DNA from: Glycocaulis alkaliphilus
GTDB taxonomy: Bacteria > Pseudomonadota > Alphaproteobacteria > Caulobacterales > Maricaulaceae
NCBI RefSeq assembly: GCF_004000605.1
Contig: NZ_CP018911.1
Coordinates: 1,550,001 to 1,614,000, forward strand
Direction: 5' to 3'
DNA: 64,000 nt
Under the pieces are notes generated by a model. The model made no database searches, was not told where the DNA came from, and worked only from the letters and a program-made list of their open reading frames with translations. The position numbers and the translations under genes are program-made. Below, in pieces: positions 17,291-27,409 of the stretch. How positions within the stretch are numbered: position 1 is the stretch's first letter; each line of letters begins with the position of its first letter.

Positions 17291-19461
17291 GCCCGCCCGG
17301 CGGCGAAGTCGGCAAAGGCCCAGAACAGCGCCATCTGCGCGTGCCGGTCAGAAACACCGCCGCTGGTCTGATGGCCGGCGGCCATATGCGTCATGAACAG
17401 TACCGGATTGTCCGATGTGGTGGCCTCTCTGAGCGCCGCGGTCCATTTTGCGGGCTCCCAGTAGCTGACCCGAGGGTCGCGCACGCCTGCGGTGGCCAGA
17501 ATGGCCGGGTAGGGCTGTGGCCGCACGTTCTCATAAGGCGATATGGCGGCGATCCAGTCATAAGCGTCCGGGTCTGCGAGCGGGTCGCCCCAGTCCGGGC
17601 GGAAGAGCGGGACCAGAGGGTGATCGGCATCACTCATCGTGTTGAGCATGTCCACGAAGGGCACTTGGGCGATGATACCCGCATAGAGGCCCGGCGCGCG
17701 ATTGACGGCGCCGCCCACAAGAAGCCCGCCCGCCGAGAGGCCATAGCCCACAATTCCACCGGCTCTTGCGAGACCTTGATCGAGCAGATGCTCGGCGCAG
17801 GCGTTGAAATCAATGAAACTGTTGACCTTTTTCTCTCTCCGGCCATCCAGAAACCAGCGGCGGCCTTGTTCCGATCCACCGCGGACATGCGCGATGGCGT
17901 AGATCCATCCCTGATCGACAAGAGCGATGGCCTCAGGGGAGAAATTGGCTTCGGTGCTTACCCCATAAGCGCCATACCCGTAGAGCAGGACCGGCTTGGG
18001 GCCAGTGCCGTCAGGCGTTCGGCGGCGCAGAACGGTGAGGGGAATCTGTGCGCCGTCCGGGGAGGGGGCGTTCAGCCTCAGAACCTCGTAATCATCGCGG
18101 CGGAAACCGCCACCAATCCGCTGACGTGCCAGTTCGTGCGTCTCACCGCTGCTCATGTCGCAGCTTATCCAGCCTGCCGGCTCGCGCGGTGACTGGTGGA
18201 TCAGCCGCAGACGCGAACCTGAATGCTCCTGAACCCCATCGAAGGCCAGCCCATACGCGTCATCATCAAAACCGGTCACGTGTTCGGCGCCGTTCAGATC
18301 CCGCGTGACGATTTCCAGCCGTCCGTTCCGGCGCTGCCGGCGGGCTAGGTGCCCGGCGAAGGGACGAATGTCGAGAATGTGCGTGCCGGGCTGATGCACG
18401 ACCAGCACACGCCAGTTTTCGCGGCCTGGTGCCTCGCGCGGCGCGGTGACGATCTGACCGTCGATAGCCTGATCAGCGTCTGTCAGGATGACCAGAGTGC
18501 CGCCCCAATCCTCGACTTCATAGCGAAGGCCGGGTGTGCGTGGCTCGACTAGCACAGGCTCATCCTCGATCCTGTTGGCGGCAATCAGCCGCCATTCATC
18601 CAGAACGGGCCCAGAGATACGGATCGCGATATGCGCACCCGACGCGGCCCGGCGTACCGAGAGGAATAGCGCCTCATCGGTCTCTTCATAGACCAGCGTA
18701 TCGGCTCCGGTGCTGTCACCGAGCTTGTCCAGCGGCGTGCGATAGACGCGCGTGGGCCGTCCGCGCGCATTCCGGCGTGTCCAGAACACGAAGCGTGAGC
18801 ACGGTGAGACCGCCACGCCCTCCCACCCGAAGGCTTCGGCATTGGGCTGTTCAACCGTCTCGCCGGTCTGCAGATCGTGGGCGCATATCCGGTAGGCGTC
18901 TCCGCCTTCGGTATCTTCAGCCCAGACGAAGTAGCGATGGTCAGGGCTGTGCTGTTCGGCGACCGGCCGGTAATAGGCGCGGCGGCGCGCCCGGTCACCC
19001 GGCGCGAAAACGATCTCCTCGGAGCCGTGCGGCAGGGTGCGGACGTGTTCGGGGTGATCCGCTCCCAGCGGGTGTCTTACGCGATAGGCAAAGCCGCCGG
19101 TTTCGAGGGCGGGTGCCTCTGTCGGCTCGCTCTGCAGCGCGCTCATCCGCGCAGCGTAGACCCCGCGCCGTTCGGTCAGCGGTTCCAGCACCGCTTCAGC
19201 GTAAGCGTTCTCCGCTTCCAGATGTGCAATGATTTCGGCGTCCAGCAGCGCTGGATCAAAACGCGCCTCGTCCCAGTTCTCCGCCCGCAGCCAGGCGTAA
19301 TTGTCGATCCGGACGCGGCCAAGTTGTTCGATCCGGACCGGACGGCGTGCAGCGCGAGGCGGGGTAGGGGCATGGACACCCGCTGACGCAGCGGGCTGGC
19401 CCGGCAACCAGGCGAGAAAGGCGCCAAGCGACGCGGATATCAATAGCTCTCTGCGGTTCAT
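17287..19461 (-). CDS. S9 family peptidase, oligopeptidase B (PtrB)-like
   Basis: 724 residues from the ATG at 19461. A signal-like N-terminus (MNRRELLISASLGAFLAWLPG) is followed by a seven-bladed propeller and the alpha/beta hydrolase domain. The Ser nucleophile is in GYGLSAGGLLVGGAV, with Asp in GVRDPRVSYWEPAKW and His in MAAGHQTSGG, as in protease II and prolyl oligopeptidase. A DRGGSEQGRRW-like block (HVRGGSEQGRRWFLDG) precedes the nucleophile. It probably degrades small peptides in the periplasm; export is inferred from the leader. Confidence 0.92.
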   Translation of the reverse strand: MNRRELLISASLGAFLAWLPGQPAASAGVHAPTPPRAARRPVRIEQLGRVRIDNYAWLRAENWDEARFDPALLDAEIIAHLEAENAYAEAVLEPLTERRGVYAARMSALQSEPTEAPALETGGFAYRVRHPLGADHPEHVRTLPHGSEEIVFAPGDRARRRAYYRPVAEQHSPDHRYFVWAEDTEGGDAYRICAHDLQTGETVEQPNAEAFGWEGVAVSPCSRFVFWTRRNARGRPTRVYRTPLDKLGDSTGADTLVYEETDEALFLSVRRAASGAHIAIRISGPVLDEWRLIAANRIEDEPVLVEPRTPGLRYEVEDWGGTLVILTDADQAIDGQIVTAPREAPGRENWRVLVVHQPGTHILDIRPFAGHLARRQRRNGRLEIVTRDLNGAEHVTGFDDDAYGLAFDGVQEHSGSRLRLIHQSPREPAGWISCDMSSGETHELARQRIGGGFRRDDYEVLRLNAPSPDGAQIPLTVLRRRTPDGTGPKPVLLYGYGAYGVSTEANFSPEAIALVDQGWIYAIAHVRGGSEQGRRWFLDGRREKKVNSFIDFNACAEHLLDQGLARAGGIVGYGLSAGGLLVGGAVNRAPGLYAGIIAQVPFVDMLNTMSDADHPLVPLFRPDWGDPLADPDAYDWIAAISPYENVRPQPYPAILATAGVRDPRVSYWEPAKWTAALREATTSDNPVLFMTHMAAGHQTSGGVSDRHAQMALFWAFADFAAGRA

Positions 19462-19562
19462 TGCTGGCTCCCTGTCCCACATAGCCTAACGCTCCACAGC
19501 GGGCGCGGCGATCCGCAGCGGGCCACGGATCGTCTGGATCGGGCCACGCGCGCCTGGAGATG

Positions 19563-21185
19563 TCAGATGCTGGCGTCAGGCTCAATGGAGGGGTAGCGCC
19601 AGTCAGCGGGCGGGATGAAGTTCTCCTTGATCGTGCGGGGGGACACCCAGCGCGTGAGGTTCCAGAGCGAGCCGGCCTTGTCGTTGGTACCTGACGCACG
19701 CGCGCCTCCGAAGGGCTGCTGGCCCACTACCGCGCCCGTAGACTTGTCATTCAGATAGAGATTGCCGGCGGCATAGCGCAGTTTCGCCTGAGCGTGCTCG
19801 AGTACGGCGCTGTCCTGCGCAAAGATGGCACCGGTGAGTGCATATTCGCTGGTTTGGTCGATGTCGCCAAGGATCTCGTCAAAGCGCGCATCCTCGTAAA
19901 CGAAGGCGGTGATGATCGGGCCAAACAATTCCTCACGCATCAGCGGCGAGTTCTGATCCTGCGTTTCGATCAGGGTCGGGGGCGTGAAATAGCCCTCGCA
20001 GTCATCGGGTTCACCCTGGGTCAGAACGGTGTGACTTGAGTCCCTGCGCGCGCGGGCAATGGCCTCGGCGTGGCGGGACCAGGCGCGCCGGTCGATCACC
20101 GCACCCATGAAGCAGCTGAAATCGCGCACATCGCCAACACGGATCTGGGCGATCTCGTCCACCAGCCGGTCGCGGAGCGTTGGCCAGAGTGAGCGGGGGC
20201 AGTAGAGGCGCGACGTCGCCGAGCATTTCTGGCCCTGATACTCGTATCCGCCCCGGATGACGCCGATTGCGAGCGCGTCCACATCCGCGCTGGCATGGGC
20301 CAGGGTGAAATTTTTCCCGCCTGTTTCGCCAACCAGCCGGGGCATGTTGCGATAAGAGCCAGCCGCGATCTCTCGGCGCAGATGGTCGAACACGCCCGTC
20401 GAGCCGGTAAAATGAATGCCCGCCAGGCCGGAATCGTCCAGCACGATGCGCGTTACCATTTCGGCGTCGCCATAGACCAGGTTGATGACGCCATCGGGCA
20501 GACCTGCTTCCTGCAGCACGGCCATGATGTAGTGCGCGGACAGCTTGGCGTTAGGCGAGGGCTTCCACACGACAGGCACCCCCATCATGGCAGGCGCGCA
20601 GGGCAGGTTGGCGGCTATTGCCGTGAAGTTGAACGGTGTAACGGCGTAAACGAAGCCTTCGAGAGGGCGGTAATCCACCCTGTTCCATTCACGAGGGGCA
20701 GAAATGGGTTGCTCTGCGTAAAGACGCGTCATGAAGTGCGCGTTGAAGCGCAGGAAATCGGCAAACTCGGCGGCCGAGTCGATCTCCGCCTGGTGTACTG
20801 TTTTGGACTGGCCGAGCATGGTTGCGGCGTTGAGGCGATACCGCCAGGGTCCGGCGACAAGGTCAGCCGCTTTCAAGAATATGCGGGCACGGGCCTCCCA
20901 GCCTGTTTGTGACCAGTCGTGGGCAGCGCGCTTTGCGGCGTCGATAGCAGCTTTGACATCCGCCGCCCCGGCGAGATGCGCATCGGCCAGGACGTGTGCA
21001 TGGAGGTGCGGCATCACCGCCGTTTCCAGATTGCCGGTGGTGATCGCCTTGCCGCCGATGATGCTTGGCAAGCTGGCACGGTTACCAGACATGGTGGTGA
21101 GCGCGGCTTTGAGGCGCGCGCGTTCGGTGGAGCCCGGCGCGTAGGCGCGGACGATCTCGTTGGCGGGGAGGGGCAGGGTTGTCAT
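19563..21185 (-). CDS. L-glutamate gamma-semialdehyde (1-pyrroline-5-carboxylate) dehydrogenase
   Basis: 540 residues of the ALDH4-type P5C dehydrogenase. Seen: AVTPFNFTAIAANLPCAPAM (Asn of the oxyanion hole), GIHFTGSTGVF (NAD fold), VGETGGKNF (general-base Glu) and EYQGQKCSATSRLY (catalytic Cys). The length and N-terminal domain fit monofunctional PruA/RocA. It oxidises P5C from proline or ornithine to glutamate. No PutA-type proline dehydrogenase gene is adjacent, so one must lie elsewhere. Confidence 0.92.
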   Translation of the reverse strand: MTTLPLPANEIVRAYAPGSTERARLKAALTTMSGNRASLPSIIGGKAITTGNLETAVMPHLHAHVLADAHLAGAADVKAAIDAAKRAAHDWSQTGWEARARIFLKAADLVAGPWRYRLNAATMLGQSKTVHQAEIDSAAEFADFLRFNAHFMTRLYAEQPISAPREWNRVDYRPLEGFVYAVTPFNFTAIAANLPCAPAMMGVPVVWKPSPNAKLSAHYIMAVLQEAGLPDGVINLVYGDAEMVTRIVLDDSGLAGIHFTGSTGVFDHLRREIAAGSYRNMPRLVGETGGKNFTLAHASADVDALAIGVIRGGYEYQGQKCSATSRLYCPRSLWPTLRDRLVDEIAQIRVGDVRDFSCFMGAVIDRRAWSRHAEAIARARRDSSHTVLTQGEPDDCEGYFTPPTLIETQDQNSPLMREELFGPIITAFVYEDARFDEILGDIDQTSEYALTGAIFAQDSAVLEHAQAKLRYAAGNLYLNDKSTGAVVGQQPFGGARASGTNDKAGSLWNLTRWVSPRTIKENFIPPADWRYPSIEPDASI

Positions 21186-21485
21186 GCCGGCAAACTATCT
21201 GACCGCTGCCGCGCAGAATGTCGTTCCTGGGTCAAACGAGCGCGTCTTCAGGCCAGCCGGCGCGCCGTAGCGTCAGCCCTTCGCGCAACGCCCCGTCATC
21301 GATCTGGATGGTCTGCTATGAGAAGTGAACGGCCAGGTTTTCCCGCAAGACACGCGAGGAGGCTAGCGTGCAAGATTTCTATGCGGCACAGATGCCGGAT
21401 TACTACTTTACGCCCACACCAATTAGTCGCATAATAAATATTATGAGAAATATAATCTGGCTTGGGACAGGCTCCAAAGGCGATC
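21186..21485. other. 300-bp intergenic region without a convincing gene
   Basis: The stretch becomes AT-rich near its right side and holds a short inverted repeat, CATAATA-AA-TATTATG (21430-21445), that could be a promoter element or operator for the minus-strand P5C dehydrogenase gene. Otherwise I see nothing that supports a gene or RNA. Confidence 0.4.
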
Positions 21486-22346
21486 TTACGTCGAGTCTGC
21501 GGCCAGGATCTCGCCCGTAATCTCGTTCAACACGAGCTTCAGCCCGTCATAGCCCGGCCGGACGCCATCGGGGCAACGTGCGAGCACCGTGCGGTAATCC
21601 ATGTCGATATGCATATTGGTGAGCACGGTGCTGGCAACGCCGGCGCGCGTCGCCCAGCCGAGCGTCTGGTCCAGATGCGAGTGAGACGGATGTGGCTTCT
21701 CGCGTAAAGCGTCCGCTATCCAGAGGCTTATGCCGGAAATCGCATCAAAGGCGCTGTTCGGCATCTCCTTGACGTCTGGCGTGTACGCGACAGGGCCGAT
21801 ACGCACACCGCTGCATGGCACAGACCCGTGATCGACGGTAAAGAAGCGCCCTTCTATGCGCCCGCCTGCCCCGTCTACCGAGAATCCGCCATCTTCCGGC
21901 AGAACCACGGGCTCCAGTATGGGGGGGTAGCCGGAGCCCGCTGGCGTCTCGAAGATATAGCCAAAGCGTGCAAACAGCGCTTCATATGTAAAATCAGCCA
22001 TATAGGCCAAAAGTCTCGCGCGGCGCCGATAGACGATGGCGCGCAGATCATCAATGCCGTGCGACTGGTCGGCATGGTCGTGGGTGAAGGCCACGCCATC
22101 AAGATCATGCACGCGCTCGCGCAGCATCTGAAACCGGAAATCCGGTGATGTATCAATGATAAGCCGGGTAATCTGCGCGTCGTTTGCCAGCGCAGACAGG
22201 CTTGCCGCGCGTTCGATCAACAAGGAGCAGCGTGTGCGGTAATTCTTCGGCTCCGCCGGATCGCAATCGCCCCAGTCGCCATCAACACGCGGAACACCGC
22301 CCGATGAGCCGCACCCCAGCAATGTGATGCGCAGGAGACCGCTCAT
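21486..22346 (-). CDS. MBL-fold metal-dependent hydrolase (PhnP-like phosphodiesterase family)
   Basis: 286 residues. It opens with LLGCGSSGGVPR, the N-terminal signature of PhnP/RNase Z-like beta-lactamase-fold enzymes. Metal ligands are in FTHDHADQSHGIDDLR, with further ligands in the TVDHGS and TNMHIDMDY regions. Family members cleave cyclic phosphodiesters, among other substrates. Its start overlaps the tatD stop by 4 nt (22343-22346), so it belongs to the tmk-holB-tatD operon. Confidence 0.9.
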   Translation of the reverse strand: MSGLLRITLLGCGSSGGVPRVDGDWGDCDPAEPKNYRTRCSLLIERAASLSALANDAQITRLIIDTSPDFRFQMLRERVHDLDGVAFTHDHADQSHGIDDLRAIVYRRRARLLAYMADFTYEALFARFGYIFETPAGSGYPPILEPVVLPEDGGFSVDGAGGRIEGRFFTVDHGSVPCSGVRIGPVAYTPDVKEMPNSAFDAISGISLWIADALREKPHPSHSHLDQTLGWATRAGVASTVLTNMHIDMDYRTVLARCPDGVRPGYDGLKLVLNEITGEILAADST

Positions 22347-23131
22347 GGCGAGACCGTGATACGGTCGAACAGGGTCAGGCAGTTTGCGGTCGTACGCTGC
22401 GCGGTTTCTTCCGCCGTCCAGCCCCGGATTTCTGCCAGTTTATCAGCGACATGCGGGAGAAAGCTCGGCTCGTTTTTCTGCCCGCGATACGGCACAGGCG
22501 CCAGATACGGGCAGTCGGTTTCGATGATAACGCGGTCGGCTGGGATGATATCGCGGAAGATCGCACGGACATCGTCGGCCTTCTTGAAGGTGATGATGCC
22601 GGAAGCAGAGAACCACAGACCCAGCGCGCTTGCCCGCCGTGCCAACTCTTCCCCGCCGGTATAGCAATGCAGGAGAGCCTTGAACGGCCCCTTCCCCATC
22701 TCCTCCTCCAGCAGATCAGCCATCTGCTGATCGGCCTCACGGCAATGCAGGATGACGGGAAGCCCGGTACGCCGTGCCGCTTCGATGTGGGCCCGCAGGC
22801 TCGCCATCTGCTGGTCGAGCGGGCTGTAATTATAGTGCAGATCAAGGCCCGTCTCGCCAAACGCCACGAGTTTTGGATGGCCACCAGCCATGGAGATCAA
22901 CTCGTCAGCGCTGATGTCCGGCCGGTTCTTGGCGTGATGCGGGTGCGCGCCCAGCGTACACCAGACATCCGGCTGCGCTTCGGCGATGGCCTTGACCTGA
23001 TCGAATTCGCCGAGACGGCAGCAGATCGCGATGACGGGCGATACCCCAGCCGCGCGCGCGCGCTCCAGCACCGCGTCCAGGTCATCGCTGTAGGTCTCGC
23101 CGCGCAGATTGGCGTGTGAATCGATGAGCAT
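22343..23131 (-). CDS. TatD-family metal-dependent deoxyribonuclease
   Basis: 262 residues. It begins MLIDSHANLRG (metal HxH-type site, here SHAN instead of the more common DHC/SHCH), with GAHPHHA, VAFGETGLDLHYNYSP, PVILHCREA, LHCYTGG and ETDCPYLAPVPYRG all matching TatD. The family has 3'-5' exonuclease activity and roles in DNA repair and quality control. It sits between holB and the MBL gene in the same operon. Confidence 0.92.
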   Translation of the reverse strand: MLIDSHANLRGETYSDDLDAVLERARAAGVSPVIAICCRLGEFDQVKAIAEAQPDVWCTLGAHPHHAKNRPDISADELISMAGGHPKLVAFGETGLDLHYNYSPLDQQMASLRAHIEAARRTGLPVILHCREADQQMADLLEEEMGKGPFKALLHCYTGGEELARRASALGLWFSASGIITFKKADDVRAIFRDIIPADRVIIETDCPYLAPVPYRGQKNEPSFLPHVADKLAEIRGWTAEETAQRTTANCLTLFDRITVSP

Positions 23132-23152
23132 GGGTGAAAGTCCCGTCCTACG

Positions 23153-24196
23153 TCAGGCGGCAGACTGCCGGGCGGCATCTTCCAGCAATGAAAATGCGGC
23201 CAGCAGGCTTTGCCGCGGGTCGAGATAGAGCGTTTCAGCCTCCCGGGCGAGGCTGGTAATGCGCCGCGAGGCATCAGCCCACTGCCCGGCCTGCGCCGAA
23301 TCGCCCTTGCTGGCCGCGTCTCTTGCCCGCCGTGCGGATTCCCCGGCCATCATGTCGAACAGGACAGCGCGGGCCTGATGGCTGTCCGTGCCGGTCGCTT
23401 TACTGATGAGCCGTTCGGCGCCGCTCTGGTCGATCCGGCCTGACGGACTGAAGGCCGCTGTCAGGTCACGCTGCATGCCAGCCAGGCCGCTGACATGGAA
23501 GGCAAGCGCCCTGCCCGGCGCGCCTTTGGCAAGTCTTGCCAGCAAGGCGGCTTCCTCGCCGGGTACGGAATGCCGCTCTTCAAGCCAGTCGGCGCAGTGT
23601 GCTTCTGGCCCCGCGCGTAAGTGCAGACGGCGGCAGCGCGAGCGCACGGTCGTGGGCAGACGGCCCGGTGATGTGACCACAAGGATCAGGATTCCGCGTT
23701 CGGGCGGTTCTTCAAGACTTTTCAGCAAGCCATTGGCAGCATTGCGGTTCATCTCGTCCGCGCTATCGATGACGGCCACGCGCCAGCCGCCCTCTGCCGC
23801 ACGGCGGGAGAAGAAGGCGGGAATCCGGCGGGCTTCCTCGATCGTGATCTCGCCCTTCAGCCGTTTGCGCTGCTCATCATACGGGCGGCGCACCAGCAAG
23901 AGATCGGGATGGGACAGCGCCTCCATGCGCTGGTTCACCGGATCTCCCGGCGCATGAGCCAGAGGCGCGGATGGATCAGGTTTCACGCCCAGCAGACGCC
24001 GCGCCATGCGCCAGGCCAGTGTTGCCTTCCCGACGCCCTTGGGGCCGGTGATCATCCAGGCGTGATGCATCCGGCCAGAGCGGATGGCAGAGGCGGCGGC
24101 CGCTTCCGCGTGTTCATGCCCGAGAAGGCTGTGGACATGGCGTGGATGCGGCAGGCCGGGCTCTGCATCGGCTTCTGGCAGGGCATCATCGCTCAT
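23153..24196 (-). CDS. holB: DNA polymerase III subunit delta'
   Basis: 347 residues from the ATG at 24196, which overlaps the tmk stop in ATGA form. It has a clamp-loader AAA+ fold: GHEHAEAAAASAIRSGRMHHAWMITGPKGVGKATL split by a basic loop, VIDSADEMNRNAANGLLKSLEEPP, and a VTSPGRLPTTVRSRCRRLHL sensor block (S-R-C of delta'). It loads the sliding clamp with DnaX. The coupled order tmk-holB-tatD is common in Proteobacteria. Confidence 0.93.
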   Translation of the reverse strand: MSDDALPEADAEPGLPHPRHVHSLLGHEHAEAAAASAIRSGRMHHAWMITGPKGVGKATLAWRMARRLLGVKPDPSAPLAHAPGDPVNQRMEALSHPDLLLVRRPYDEQRKRLKGEITIEEARRIPAFFSRRAAEGGWRVAVIDSADEMNRNAANGLLKSLEEPPERGILILVVTSPGRLPTTVRSRCRRLHLRAGPEAHCADWLEERHSVPGEEAALLARLAKGAPGRALAFHVSGLAGMQRDLTAAFSPSGRIDQSGAERLISKATGTDSHQARAVLFDMMAGESARRARDAASKGDSAQAGQWADASRRITSLAREAETLYLDPRQSLLAAFSLLEDAARQSAA

Positions 24197-24828
24197 TGCG
24201 GCCACCCAAGGCGTTGCTGGATGATGCCCAGCGCCGCGTCGAGCACGTCTGCCGGCGGCTGGCCCGCATCGATAACGGCGCACCGCTCCGGTTCCGCCGA
24301 TGCGATGTCCAGAAAGCCCTGCCTGAGCCGCTGGTGGAAGGTCAGCCCCTTGCCTTCAAAGCGCTGTTCGTTATCGCCTCGTGACCCGGCACGGCGTAAA
24401 CCGGTCTCGGGATCCAGATCGAGCACCAGTGTCAGGTCCGGCGCAAAATCGGCGAGCGTCAGGCGGCGAAGCGGATCCAGCGTGGCCCGGTCAATGCCGC
24501 CCGCGGCGCCCTGATAGGCCGTAGTGGAGTCGAAAAAACGGTCAGATATGACCCATTTCCCGGCTGTCAGCGCGGGTTTGATACGGCGCTCCACATGGTC
24601 ATAGCGCGCGGCGTAAAGCAGCAGCGCCTCACTCATGGGCTGCCAGCGGTCCGCAGCACCTTCTACCAGCAGCTTGCGGATGCCTTCAGCGCCGGGCGTG
24701 CCGCCCGGTTCACGGGTGCGCTCAACGCTGATGCCGCGCTGGACGAGAGCCGCTTCCAGCTCCGCGGCGAGCGTGGATTTGCCCGTCCCTTCCCCGCCTT
24801 CCAGCGTAATGAACCGTCCCGGCTTCAT
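24193..24828 (-). CDS. tmk: thymidylate kinase
   Basis: 211 residues. P-loop LEGGEGTGKST (residues 9-19), DRX-type motif in WVISDRFFDSTTAYQGAAGG, TREPGGTPGAE and a lid region EQRFEGKGLTFHQRL. It phosphorylates dTMP to dTDP. Eight bases separate it from the upstream dac gene; downstream it is coupled to holB by an ATGA overlap. Confidence 0.95.
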   Translation of the reverse strand: MKPGRFITLEGGEGTGKSTLAAELEAALVQRGISVERTREPGGTPGAEGIRKLLVEGAADRWQPMSEALLLYAARYDHVERRIKPALTAGKWVISDRFFDSTTAYQGAAGGIDRATLDPLRRLTLADFAPDLTLVLDLDPETGLRRAGSRGDNEQRFEGKGLTFHQRLRQGFLDIASAEPERCAVIDAGQPPADVLDAALGIIQQRLGWPQ

Positions 24829-24836
24829 GCCGCACG

Positions 24837-25982
24837 TCAGCCGGCAACCAGATTGACCAGCGCGCTCATCGCGCGTGACACCATGCCCTGCCGGCGCACA
24901 TCGCTGGCGGCTTCCAGCGGGTATTCGCGCGTGCGGCCATCGGGCATCGTGATCACAAGGCGCGCCACTTCATCACCTTCGGCAACTGGCGCGGTCAGCG
25001 GGCCGTCATAGACGATCTCGGCGCGCATCCGGTCGCGCTCACGCCGGTGCATTGCCGCGCGAATGGGCGCGGTTGTACGCAAGGAGACGTTACGGGCGGT
25101 GCCCATATAAACGTCTGCCGCACCGATCTCTGCGCCTGCCTCAGCAAGGTCGACCATGACAAAGTCGGAGAAGGCAGCCCGCATCAGGCGTTCGGCCTCG
25201 TTGGCGCGTTCACGCATGGACTGGGTACCGTTAAAGACGATAATACGGCGTTCTCCGTTACGCTCTGCGGACGCAGTCAGGCCATAGCCTGCCTCGCTGG
25301 TATGGCCTGTTTTCAGGCCGTCTGCGCCTTCAAAAACACCCAGCAACGGATTGCGATTGGCCTGGCGGATGCCGTTATAGGTGAAGGTGGTTTCACTATA
25401 AAATTCATAGTATTGCGGGTAGTTTCTAATAATGTGCGCCGCCAGGCGGGCCAGGTCTTCTGCCGAGATGACATGGCCCTCCGCCGGCAGGCCGGTGGAG
25501 TTGCGGAAGCTGGCCGTTTCCAGACCGATTTCGCGCGCACGGCGCGTCATCATGTCGGAAAAGGCCTCCTCGCTGCCGCCAATCGCCTCGGCGACCACGA
25601 TGCAGGCATCATTCCCGGACTGGACGATGATACCCCGCAAGAGATCGTCCACTCGCGCGCGGCTATTCACCTCAAGAAACATGGTGGAGCCACCCGAAGC
25701 CGCCCCGCCCTCGCGCCAGGCGCGTACGCTGACAGGCAGTTCGTCGTCGAGTGACAGCGTGCCCGCTTCGAGCGCCTCGAACACCATGAGCGCGGTCATC
25801 AGCTTGCTCATCGAGGAGGGCGGCATGGGTTCGCTGCCGTCTTTCGAGAACAGGACTTCTCCGGTCTCATAATCCATGATGACGGCATGGCTGGCCGATG
25901 TCTGGAAGGCAGGTTCCTGCGCACTGGCAAGACCGCCAAAAACGAGAAACAGACCGGCAAGTGCGGCAACGAGACGGACCAT
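24837..25982 (-). CDS. D-alanyl-D-alanine carboxypeptidase (penicillin-binding protein 5/6 type)
   Basis: 381 residues with a signal peptide (VAALAGLFLVFGGLASA). Active-site motifs are SMSK (residues 57-60), SGN in IIVQSGNDACIV and KTG in DGLKTGHTSEAGYG, followed by a C-terminal PBP5-type domain and amphipathic tail. It trims D-Ala from peptidoglycan pentapeptides at the cytoplasmic membrane. It is next to rlpA, another wall-acting gene, which suggests an envelope-maintenance cluster. Confidence 0.94.
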   Translation of the reverse strand: MVRLVAALAGLFLVFGGLASAQEPAFQTSASHAVIMDYETGEVLFSKDGSEPMPPSSMSKLMTALMVFEALEAGTLSLDDELPVSVRAWREGGAASGGSTMFLEVNSRARVDDLLRGIIVQSGNDACIVVAEAIGGSEEAFSDMMTRRAREIGLETASFRNSTGLPAEGHVISAEDLARLAAHIIRNYPQYYEFYSETTFTYNGIRQANRNPLLGVFEGADGLKTGHTSEAGYGLTASAERNGERRIIVFNGTQSMRERANEAERLMRAAFSDFVMVDLAEAGAEIGAADVYMGTARNVSLRTTAPIRAAMHRRERDRMRAEIVYDGPLTAPVAEGDEVARLVITMPDGRTREYPLEAASDVRRQGMVSRAMSALVNLVAG

Positions 25983-26077
25983 GGCGGCTCTCCAGCATCA
26001 GCAGATAAACAGGGACATTCCATAAAACCGTGCGCCGGGCCTGCAGTCCAGACGGGCGAACAGGTTCAAGAGGCGGT

Positions 26078-26638
26078 TCAGTTGCCGCCGCCGCGTGCGC
26101 TGGCGGTATTGCGCCGGGGAAGAAAGCCTGAAACGGCGGCCCGGTCTTGCGGATCGGCGGGCCCGAACGCCTCCACCCTCACCTCCGCCAGACCGTCTTC
26201 AATAAGGCCAAGTATCCGGGCGGCGGCCCGGCTGAGATCCACGATCCGTCCCTCGACGAAGGGGCCGCGATCATTGATGCGGACAACCACGCTCTGGCCG
26301 TTGTCGAGGCGCGTGACACGGGCAAGGCTGCGCATGGGCAACTCTGGATGCGCCGCCGTCAGCGCATGCATGTCATATACTTCCCCACTTGCCGTCAGGC
26401 GCCCGTGAAAGCGATCACCATACCAGGATGCCAGACCTGTTTCGCTTTGGCGTGCGGGCTGGGTCAGGGGATCAGGCGCAACGCTCCCCGCGGCTGCCAC
26501 GATGTGGACCGGACTGGCCGCAGGCAGGACAGTAGCTGACACGTCTCCGGTATCAGTGGTTTGCGAACACGCTGTCACCAGCAGGCCTGCAATAGCGGCC
26601 ATAACACCTGTAAAGCGATTGCGCGTTGACAAGATCAT
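26078..26638 (-). CDS. rlpA: RlpA-family septal ring lytic transglycosylase/lipoprotein
   Basis: 186 residues. Lipoprotein-like N-terminus with lipobox ALLVTAC. The double-psi beta-barrel is seen in [35 protein letters not shown] and [27 protein letters not shown], where the Asp of NDRGPF is catalytic in RlpA. No C-terminal SPOR domain is present, so this is a short form. It lies 95 nt upstream of dac on the same strand. Confidence 0.92.
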   Translation of the reverse strand: MILSTRNRFTGVMAAIAGLLVTACSQTTDTGDVSATVLPAASPVHIVAAAGSVAPDPLTQPARQSETGLASWYGDRFHGRLTASGEVYDMHALTAAHPELPMRSLARVTRLDNGQSVVVRINDRGPFVEGRIVDLSRAAARILGLIEDGLAEVRVEAFGPADPQDRAAVSGFLPRRNTASARGGGN

Positions 26639-26736
26639 CGGCCATCCTTGCGCCCTGCCCGCCCGGAGGCTGTGTCACTAGCAGGCACAGCGCGGCCGGG
26701 CAATCGGCCAGATGATCCAGTGCGCGCTGTATGGGG

Positions 26737-27231
26737 TCAGGCGGAAATGCCGGCGGCCTGCTCTCTGGCTTGCCGCCTTTCCTTGCCGGAGAACTCGACA
26801 TCCTTGTGACGGCGGCGGTCCGGTCCGGTGTAGTTTTTCGAACGTACAAACGGGCGCGGCGCGTTGATGATCTCGGCGATCCGGTTCCACAGATCGCGCG
26901 CGGTAACCGGCTTGACGCATACTTCGGTGACGCCCGCATCGCGCGCCGAGATGACACGCGATCGCTCGGTAAAGCCGGTAATCATGATGATGGGGATCAT
27001 CTGCTGGTTATGGTCGCGCCCGGTCCTGATCAGACGGGTGAGCTCGATACCGTCCAGGATCGGCATGTTGTAGTCCAGCAGGACGAAATCGTAGGAGCGC
27101 GTGCGGATCAGCTCCAGCGCTTCCACGGCGCCGCGCACCTCGTCCACATTACGAATACCGAAACTGTTGAGAACGGTTCGCAGGATCGAGGTCATGTGCG
27201 TGTTGTCGTCCACAACCAGGACACGCAACAC
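26737..27231 (-). CDS. single-domain response regulator with basic tail
   Basis: 164 residues using a GTG start at 27231 (TTG at 27228 is possible); AGAAGG precedes it. CheY-like receiver: VLVVDDNTHMTSILRTVL (acidic pair), phospho-Asp in YDFVLLDYNMPILDG, Thr in IIMITGF and Lys in EVCVKPVTA. A 40-residue Arg/Lys-rich tail (YTGPDRRRHKD, KERRQAREQ) follows; such tails are common in small alphaproteobacterial regulators without an output domain. The much longer open frame upstream is not credible because it lies antisense across a divergent gene. Confidence 0.88.
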   Translation of the reverse strand: MLRVLVVDDNTHMTSILRTVLNSFGIRNVDEVRGAVEALELIRTRSYDFVLLDYNMPILDGIELTRLIRTGRDHNQQMIPIIMITGFTERSRVISARDAGVTEVCVKPVTARDLWNRIAEIINAPRPFVRSKNYTGPDRRRHKDVEFSGKERRQAREQAAGISA

Positions 27232-27409
27232 TTCAAGCCTTCTGCGCTCTCCCGCACTATTATCCGGCAACGCCCCACACTCCGGTCGATCTCCAGTCAA
27301 GCTAGGAGGGCAGTGCTGAACAAACGGTTGCTGACCTGACCAGCTCGCGTTTGCGTTGGGGGGCGGAATGCGGCCATGATGCCGCCTGAACTTGGAAAAA
27401 GGACGCGAC